The notes beneath the pieces were generated by a model. The model made no database searches and had not been told where the DNA came from. It saw nothing but the letters and a program-made list of their open reading frames with translations. The translations under genes were made by a program, and so were the position numbers. DNA of 55,107 nt from an uncultured Elioraea sp. (lineage in GTDB: Bacteria > Pseudomonadota > Alphaproteobacteria > Acetobacterales > Acetobacteraceae): the NCBI GenBank assembly GCA_937928775.1, contig CALFVI010000005.1:1-55107 (forward strand), in the 5' to 3' direction. Shown in pieces: positions 49,334 through 55,107 of this stretch. Each line of letters starts with the position of its first letter. Position 1 is the first letter of the stretch.

Positions 49334-49376
49334 CACCGCCCTCCAGTCTGCCTTGCAAAACGCAACGCAGCGTGCG

Positions 49377-51359
49377 TCATGCCACGGCCTCGCGCGGTTC
49401 CTCGGCGCGTCGAGCGCGACGCCTGATCCGCCACAGGCCGAGCCCGATCGCAACCAGGCCCACTACAGCCGGGACGGCAACGATGTTTACAATCTTCAGC
49501 GTTAGCTGTAGGGCTTCGATGTCGCGGCGAAGGTTGCGCTGCACATCGCGCAGCTCGCGCCGCGTGGCCAGGATGTCTGCCCGCGCGCGCTCGATCGCCT
49601 GGCGCTGTTCGGCTGTCAGCACGGCTTCAGCGCGCGCCCCTTCACCGGCACCGCGGCGTATGTCGCGGATGGTCTTCTCCAGCTCCTCCAGCCGCTTGAG
49701 CAGAGCCTGTTCGCGCGCGCGATACTCGCGCTCCGCCTCCCGGCGCATGCGGTCGACAAGTTCAAACGGGCGACGGCTTTCACCACGCGAACGCAGACCG
49801 ATCAGAGCTTCCGACCCTGAGAGCGTGTCGAGCAGATTGACGATCAGCGCGCCATTGTCGGCGAAAGGGGTGGCGATCTGCTGGCCGAAGAAGTCCTGCA
49901 CGCGTACCCAGAAGCGGTCCTCGAGCACGTCTGAATCGGCAATCACCACCACGGTCGAGGTGCCCACCGAGCGGGCGAGATGCGGCGCACCCTCGGCGGG
50001 CTCGGCTTCGCCCTCGGCTTTCGGCGGCCCCTGGGGAAAGGCGGTCTCGAAGCTGCCGCGCACCCGGGCGGCGAGCACGCGTGGCGAGCCTTCGGGGCGG
50101 AACTCGGCGAGAATGCGCGTCGGGTCGGGTTCGAGACGAACGCGCGCAGCCTCAATCACGCCGGCCTCCGGGCTGGTCGTGATCAGGGCCTCGAACGAAC
50201 CCTGCGCCCCCTCGCGCGGGGCGAGGAAGCCGGCAGAAGCGAAGGCAACCTGGTTGAGTTCGCCTGTTGCCGGGTCGGCGCGGTTGATCTGGCTGGGACC
50301 GGAGGCGGTGAACCAGGCGACGTAATCGACCGCCTGCACGCGGTCGCGTTCCCCTGCACGCACGCGCATCGCACCGCGCAGATCACCCACCACCGTGTCG
50401 CGGTCAAAGGCGATGCCCCACGCCTGAAGGAGGCGGGGCAGGTCGGAGGCCGTCTCGCGCGGTGGCATTCCGCCGGGGCCGGGCCGGGAGGCTTGCGCTT
50501 CGGAGTGAGGGTCGAGCAGCAGCAAAAGCCGCCCGCCGCGCAGCACGAACTGATCGAGCGCATACTGCGTGCGCTCGGCGAGATCCTGTGGGTGCGCGAC
50601 CATCAGCACGTCGATCTCGGCGGGGATCTCGGCCACATCAAGCGGCACCTCGCGCACGGTGAGGAACTGGCGCATCTGGGTCAGCACCGTCCACGGCGGG
50701 GTGGGCCGGCCAAAGGGCCCGCGCATCTCGCCCTGCACCGGCAGCCCCGTCATCAACCCGACCACCGGCTTCTTCGGATTGGAGAGTTCGTAGATCAGCC
50801 GAGTCAGGTCGAACTCGAGGAAGCGTTCGCGGTCGGGCGCGAAGAAGGGGATGACGCGCTCCTCATCGAGCAGGTTTGAGGCAGCGAGCCCGAAGAACAC
50901 CTGCTCGCCCGACTGATCGACCGGCACCCCCTGCAGGCCATAGCCGATCGCCCTATCCTCCAGGTCGCTGAAGGGTTCCGGTTCGTAGACCTCAAGCCGG
51001 AGCTTGCCGCCGGCAAGAGCAACGTATTCGGCAAGAAGTTCGCGCACCCGCGTGTGGTAGGAGGCGTAGAGCGGAATGTCTCGCCCGAGCCGTGGCGAAT
51101 AGAAGAGGCGGAGCGTGATCGGCTCCGGGATCTGCTGCAGGACGGTCTTCGTGCCGTCGGAAAGCGTGTAGAGGCGGTTCTCCGTCAAGTCGAGACGATA
51201 CCGACCGAGGAACGTTTCGGACAAGATGTTGATGCCAACGACGAGCACCAGAGCGGCAGCGAGCCCGGTGGCGGAGAGAAGGCGAAGCCGCGGCCGCCGC
51301 ACGGACGCCACGTCGGCGGGAGGGGCAGGGGGGCTGAGGATGGCGGCCGATCCTTCCAT
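49377..51359 (-). CDS. GldG-like ABC-type transport system periplasmic/membrane component
   Basis: 660 residues. Anchor at about 28-47 (LLSATGLAAALVLVVGINIL), then the GldG/ABC_transp_aux domain: YRLDLTENRLYTLSDGTKTV, ITLRLFYSPRLGRDIPLYAS and VLMVAHPQDLAERTQYALDQ, and LRGGRLLLLLDPHSEA. A coiled-coil region (about 555-625: EREYRAREQALLKRLEELEK) precedes a second membrane segment (IVNIVAVPAVVGLVAIGLGL) near the C-terminus. It starts 3 bases after the permease stop. In Bacteroidetes GldG works with GldA/GldF in gliding; here the role is unknown. Confidence 0.88.
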   Translation of the reverse strand: MEGSAAILSPPAPPADVASVRRPRLRLLSATGLAAALVLVVGINILSETFLGRYRLDLTENRLYTLSDGTKTVLQQIPEPITLRLFYSPRLGRDIPLYASYHTRVRELLAEYVALAGGKLRLEVYEPEPFSDLEDRAIGYGLQGVPVDQSGEQVFFGLAASNLLDEERVIPFFAPDRERFLEFDLTRLIYELSNPKKPVVGLMTGLPVQGEMRGPFGRPTPPWTVLTQMRQFLTVREVPLDVAEIPAEIDVLMVAHPQDLAERTQYALDQFVLRGGRLLLLLDPHSEAQASRPGPGGMPPRETASDLPRLLQAWGIAFDRDTVVGDLRGAMRVRAGERDRVQAVDYVAWFTASGPSQINRADPATGELNQVAFASAGFLAPREGAQGSFEALITTSPEAGVIEAARVRLEPDPTRILAEFRPEGSPRVLAARVRGSFETAFPQGPPKAEGEAEPAEGAPHLARSVGTSTVVVIADSDVLEDRFWVRVQDFFGQQIATPFADNGALIVNLLDTLSGSEALIGLRSRGESRRPFELVDRMRREAEREYRAREQALLKRLEELEKTIRDIRRGAGEGARAEAVLTAEQRQAIERARADILATRRELRDVQRNLRRDIEALQLTLKIVNIVAVPAVVGLVAIGLGLWRIRRRARRAEEPREAVA

Positions 51360-51362
51360 CGT

Positions 51363-52097
51363 TCAGCCCGCCTTCTTCCACTCGACAATGACAGCGTTGG
51401 CGTAGAGCCAGAAGCCGATGAAGGTGGCGAAGAACACGAGATCGCGCAGCGCGACCACGCCGCGCGTGATGCTGTCGTAGCGGCCGATCAGGCTAATCCG
51501 CCGCGCCGCCTCGAGCACGCCCGCGGGCAGCGCCTCGGCAAGGAAACCGGCCACAACGGGGCTGCCAAACACGGTAAAGACGAAGCACGCTGCGACTGCC
51601 AGCACGAACGCGATCACCTGGTTTTTCGTCAGCGCCGACATCGCAGCCCCGATCGCAAGATAGCAGCCGGCAAGGAGCAGCGCGCCCGCATAGGCAGCGA
51701 GGATAACGCCATTGTCGGGCGTTCCCAGGACATTGACGGTGATGACCATCGGAAAGGTGAGGGTGAGGGCGATGGCAGCGAAGGCCCAAGCGGCGAGGAA
51801 CTTGCCGACCACAGCCTGCCACAGCGCCACGGGCAGGGTGAGCAGGAGTTCGATCGTGCCCGACCGTCTCTCCTCCGCCCAAAGCCGCATGGTGATCGCA
51901 GGGATCAGCAAAAGGAACAGCCAGGGCAGGAAGGTGAAGAGCGGGGCGAGATCGGCCTGGCCGCGATCGAAGAAGTTGCCAACCGAAAAGGTCAGAGCGC
52001 CAAGGAGGACGAGGAAGATCACGATGAAGACGTAGGCAACGGGTGTTGCGAAGTAGGCGGCGAGTTCGCGCCTGGCGATGACGAACACGCTGCGCAT
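51363..52097 (-). CDS. ABC transporter permease, GldF/ABC-2 type
   Basis: 244 residues, six or so membrane segments. Begins VIARRELAAYFATPVAYVFI, a hallmark of ABC-2 permeases, with LWAEERRSGTIELLLTLPVA in the first loop. It ends YDSITRGVVALRDLVFFATF and a final helix. Follows the ATPase by 3 bases. Forms the transporter core with its neighbours. Confidence 0.9.
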   Translation of the reverse strand: MRSVFVIARRELAAYFATPVAYVFIVIFLVLLGALTFSVGNFFDRGQADLAPLFTFLPWLFLLLIPAITMRLWAEERRSGTIELLLTLPVALWQAVVGKFLAAWAFAAIALTLTFPMVITVNVLGTPDNGVILAAYAGALLLAGCYLAIGAAMSALTKNQVIAFVLAVAACFVFTVFGSPVVAGFLAEALPAGVLEAARRISLIGRYDSITRGVVALRDLVFFATFIGFWLYANAVIVEWKKAG

Positions 52098-52100
52098 TGC

Positions 52101-53054
52101 TCAGGCCGCCTCCCTCAGGGTGAGATCGCGGAACACCTCATCGAGCCTTCCGCGTTCGACGAACAATTCTCGCGGCACGATGGCAGCCGCGGCAAGCGCA
52201 TCGCGCACCATCCCCTCGATGGGGTGCCTTTCGCGCGGCAAGGCGGAGAGGGCGACGAGACCCATGCCGGGCCGCGGCGAACGTTCCACGCCAGCAACGG
52301 ACGGCAGGGCGCGCAAGGCCGCTTCGGCGGCCTCTGCCTCCGCCTCCCGCACCACCACGGTGGTCGCGTTGTGCCAGCGGTTGCTCGCGGCGAGTTCGGC
52401 CGGCGTGGCGTCGGCGACGATGCGCCCGCGCGCGATCAACACCGCCCGCGTGCAGATGGCTTCCACCTCCTCAAGGATGTGGGTGGAGATGATGATCGCC
52501 TTCTCGGGCGCCATGGCGGTGATCAGCCGCCGCACCTCGGCCTTCTGGTTCGGGTCGAGCCCGTCGGTCGGCTCATCAAGGATCAGCACCTCTGGGTCAT
52601 GCAACAGGGCCTGGGCGAGCCCCACCCGGCGCTTGAACCCCTTGGAGAGCGCCTCGATCGGATAGAACAGCACATCGCCGAGGCTCGCGAGCCGCACCGC
52701 GCGTTCGACCCGCGCCCTCCGCTCTCGCCCGTCGAAGCCGCGCACGGCGGCGATCCAGTCGAGGAAGGCGGCGACCGTCATGTCAGGGTAGGTCGGCGCG
52801 CCTTCCGGCAGGTAGCCAAGCACGCGCTTCACGGCAAGCGGTTCCGCGAGCACGTCGTGGCCGCACAGTCGGGCGGTGCCGCGCGTGGGCAGGAGGTAGC
52901 CTGCGATCATCTTCATGCTGGTGGACTTGCCCGCACCGTTCGGTCCGAGGAAGCCGAGCACCTCGCCGCGTCCGACCGCAAGCGACACCTGATCGACCGC
53001 CGTGACGGGGCCAAAGCGTTTCACAAGCCCCAGAGCCTCGATCATCGCTGCCAT
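52101..53054 (-). CDS. ABC transporter ATP-binding protein, GldA type
   Basis: 317 residues. Walker A LGPNGAGKSTSMKMI, signature LSKGFKRRVGLAQALL, Walker B EVLILDEPTDGLDP and H-loop IISTHILEEVE, then a C-terminal domain of about 90 residues (RWHNATTVVVREAEAEAAEA). ATG 53054 or 53045 (MIEALGLVKRFG) are both possible. First of a five-gene operon: ATPase, permease, GldG-like, DUF4340, Nudix. Confidence 0.92.
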   Translation of the reverse strand: MAAMIEALGLVKRFGPVTAVDQVSLAVGRGEVLGFLGPNGAGKSTSMKMIAGYLLPTRGTARLCGHDVLAEPLAVKRVLGYLPEGAPTYPDMTVAAFLDWIAAVRGFDGRERRARVERAVRLASLGDVLFYPIEALSKGFKRRVGLAQALLHDPEVLILDEPTDGLDPNQKAEVRRLITAMAPEKAIIISTHILEEVEAICTRAVLIARGRIVADATPAELAASNRWHNATTVVVREAEAEAAEAALRALPSVAGVERSPRPGMGLVALSALPRERHPIEGMVRDALAAAAIVPRELFVERGRLDEVFRDLTLREAA

Positions 53055-53163
53055 CGTGCCGCAGTTCCCTCACGTGCGGCGCGGGATGTAGCGGAAACGC
53101 CTGCGCGATCAAGGCGTGCGCCCTCCCTGCAGGACGCGTTGCCGCTCACGCTTGCGCTGGGGC

Positions 53164-55107
53164 TCAGCCGGCCCGCAGGGTCGGAATCGCCGCCTCGCGC
53201 TCGAACAGATGCAACAGAAGCTGCACTGCCCGCCCGCGCGGTGTGATGAGTTCAGGGTCGCGGTCGAGCAGCCGTGCGGCATCGTCGCGCGCGACAGCAA
53301 TTAGCTCGGCATGCGCCGGAAGCTCGGCGAGGCGGAACCGGGGCAGGCCGGATTGGCGCACGCCTAACGGGTCGCCACCACCGCGCAGGCCAAGGTCGGC
53401 CTCGGCGATGGCAAACCCGTCGTCCGTCTCGCACAGCGTGGTCAGGCGCCGGCGCGCGATGTCGCTCGCCGCATCGTCGTAGATCATGATCGCGTAAGAA
53501 GCTTCACACCCGCGCCCGACTCGCCCGCGCAGCTGATGGAGCTGGGCGAGGCCGAACCGCTCGGCGTGCTCGATCACGATCACGTTCGCCTCCGGCACGT
53601 CGACCCCAACCTCGATCACTGTGGTGGCGACGAGGAGGCGGATGCGGCCGGCAGCGAAGTCGGCCATCGCAGCGTCGCGCGCCCTTGCGCCGAGTTTGCC
53701 GTGGACAAGGCCAACGCGACCGGGGAAGTGCCGAGCCAGGGCTGCCGCACGCGCTTCGGCGGCGGCAAGGTCGGCCGACTCGCTCTCCGAAACGAGGGGG
53801 CAGACCCAGTACACGCGCGCTCCAGAGGCGAGCTTGCGCCCGATCGCCGCCACCACCTCCTCGAGCTTGGAGGCGGGCTTGGCGAGGGTGGTCACCGGGC
53901 GGCGGCCGGGCGGGCGCCCGGCGAGGCGACTCACGTCCATGTCGCCCCAGGCGGTGAGCAGCAGCGTGCGCGGGATGGGGGTGGCGGTCATCACCAGCAC
54001 GTCGACATCGCCCCCTTTGTTCTGCAGCAGCAGGCGCTGATGCACGCCGAAGCGGTGCTGTTCGTCGATCACGGCGAGAGCGAGGTCGCGGAAATGCACG
54101 TCCTCCTGGAACAGGGCGTGGGTGCCGATCGCGATCCCGGCCGCGCCGGAGGCGAGGGCGGCGAGGGCGGTTTCGCGCGCCTTGCCGGTCTCGCGGCCCG
54201 TAAGAAGGGCGGTTTTCACCCCGGCGGCGGTGGCAAGACGCCCGATGGTCGCGGCGTGCTGGCGAGCAAGGAGGTCGGTCGGCGCCATCAGGCAGGCCTG
54301 GGCGCCGGCCTCCACCGCGCGCAGCATGGCGAGCGTGGCGACGATGGTTTTGCCCGAACCGACATCCCCCTGCAGCAAGCGCAGCATGCGGGTCGGCGCG
54401 GCGAGGTCGGCATCGATCTCGGCCAAAGCCTTCTCCTGGGCAGGGGTGAGGGCGTGGCCGAAGGCGGCAAGGGCCTTGGCGCGCAGGGAACCCGTTGCGA
54501 CGAGCGGGCGGCCGCGCAGCGTGCGGAATCGCCGACGCGAGAGGGCGAGCGCCACCTGCTGGGCGAAGAGTTCATCGTAGGCAAGGCGCAGCCTTGGTAG
54601 GGCGAGGGGCGAAAGGTCGGCCTCACCAGTTGGCAAGTGAGCGGCGTGGAGGGCGTCTCGCCAACTCGGCCAGCCGCGGCGAGAGAGCAGGGCCGGGTCG
54701 GCCCATTCCGGCAGCTCCGGAACCCGGGTGAGCGCAGCCGTCACGGCGCGCCGCACCTCCCACGGCGCGAGCCCTGCTGTCAGGCGATAGAGCGGCTCGA
54801 CCTCAGGCAGCTCTGCCACCCGCTCGGGCGACAGGATGAAATCCGGATGCGGCATGATGAGCCGCCCCCGATCGAGCCGCACCTCGCCGGAGAGCAGCCT
54901 GCGCGCGCCCTCGGGCAGGAGCCGGGCCCTTGCGGCCCCTTTGCCGAACAGGAGCACGTCGAGCTCGCCTGTGCCGTCGCGCACCGTGATGACCCACGGC
55001 GCGGCCTGACTGCGTGGTTCCCGCCGCCGCACCACCGTCACCTCGATGGTCGCCACCTGGCCCGGTGCACAGGCGGCAATAGACGGGCGAAGCCGACGGT
55101 CGATGAT
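53164..55107 (-). CDS. recG: ATP-dependent DNA helicase RecG (5' end outside window)
   Basis: Remodels stalled replication forks and Holliday junctions. The frame runs open to the window edge, reading IIDRRLRPSIAACAPGQ before the first in-window GTG, so about 40-50 N-terminal residues are missing. Wedge/OB domain first, then Walker A LQGDVGSGKTIVATLAML, Walker B box VIDEQHRFGVHQRLL, TATPIPRTLLLTAWGDMD, and motifs V-VI VATTVIEVGVDVPEANVIVI and QLRGRVGRG. The C-terminal end looks complete. Confidence 0.96.
   Translation of the reverse strand: MIDRRLRPSIAACAPGQVATIEVTVVRRREPRSQAAPWVITVRDGTGELDVLLFGKGAARARLLPEGARRLLSGEVRLDRGRLIMPHPDFILSPERVAELPEVEPLYRLTAGLAPWEVRRAVTAALTRVPELPEWADPALLSRRGWPSWRDALHAAHLPTGEADLSPLALPRLRLAYDELFAQQVALALSRRRFRTLRGRPLVATGSLRAKALAAFGHALTPAQEKALAEIDADLAAPTRMLRLLQGDVGSGKTIVATLAMLRAVEAGAQACLMAPTDLLARQHAATIGRLATAAGVKTALLTGRETGKARETALAALASGAAGIAIGTHALFQEDVHFRDLALAVIDEQHRFGVHQRLLLQNKGGDVDVLVMTATPIPRTLLLTAWGDMDVSRLAGRPPGRRPVTTLAKPASKLEEVVAAIGRKLASGARVYWVCPLVSESESADLAAAEARAAALARHFPGRVGLVHGKLGARARDAAMADFAAGRIRLLVATTVIEVGVDVPEANVIVIEHAERFGLAQLHQLRGRVGRGCEASYAIMIYDDAASDIARRRLTTLCETDDGFAIAEADLGLRGGGDPLGVRQSGLPRFRLAELPAHAELIAVARDDAARLLDRDPELITPRGRAVQLLLHLFEREAAIPTLRAG

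Noticed and set aside
51054-53246. 730-residue plus-strand frame opposite the Gld-like operon
   Set aside because: His/Gly/Arg-rich antisense shadow; the opposite strand carries three well-supported ABC genes.

Overview
This is a GC-rich chromosomal window from an alphaproteobacterium, most likely of the Rhodospirillales/Acetobacteraceae kind. Reasons: the order nrdR-ribD-ribE-ribBA-ribH-nusB-thiL, the block yceD-rpmF-plsX-fabH-ihfA-merR, a K+-independent proton-pumping pyrophosphatase, an FnrL-type regulator with a CX2CX7C cluster, MmcB, and a Mg-type HemB. The genus is inferred no further. Nearly all of it is core genome; the only mobile DNA seen is a frameshifted IS5-type transposase tail at the left edge.

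Layout. 1-4000: transposase remnant, tRNA-Ser(GCU), and gatCAB on the minus strand. 4100-7400: OmpA-like lipoprotein, FnrL-type regulator, RlmI-type methyltransferase. 7400-13300: aconitase, ccmAB, gpsA-rlmJ. 13350-16930: enamidase-like amidohydrolase, hemB, metY. 17040-25860: a plus-strand run of tightly coupled genes (rpiB-glyA-nrdR-riboflavin genes-nusB-thiL-MFS). 26000-28950: hppA and a TauE-type exporter. 29000-34270: bamE diverging from a CBP3-like chaperone/yceD/rpmF/plsX/fabH, then ihfA-merR and tRNA-Pro(GGG). 34273-35006: no recognisable gene. 35007-43980: phosphate-starvation locus pstSCAB-phoU-phoB-mmcB, with a divergent small exported protein. 43990-47730: a predicted sigma-54-driven small RNA, a lipoprotein, msrP, a LuxO/NtrC-type sigma-54 activator and a convergent Hpt protein. 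47800-53050: Gld-like ABC exporter genes with a DUF4340 protein and a Nudix hydrolase. 53164-end: recG, cut by the window.

How the parts work together. Many genes are joined by ATGA-type 4-base overlaps, pointing to long operons with coupled translation. Two regulatory systems stand out. First, 11-bp-periodic Pho-box-like repeats lie in the 330-bp gap before pstS on both strands; one set faces pstS and the other faces a 96-residue exported protein of unknown function, which may be a new Pho regulon member. Second, a near-consensus -24/-12 promoter (TGGCACG-ACTG-ATGCT) is followed at the right distance by an approximately 89-nt RNA with a perfect 8-bp 5' hairpin and a strong Rho-independent terminator. 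About 1.8 kb further on lie a sigma-54 activator with LuxO-like features and an Hpt protein. This resembles the logic of Vibrio LuxU-LuxO-Qrr or Pseudomonas CbrB-CrcZ. The elements are read directly from sequence; their wiring is inference.
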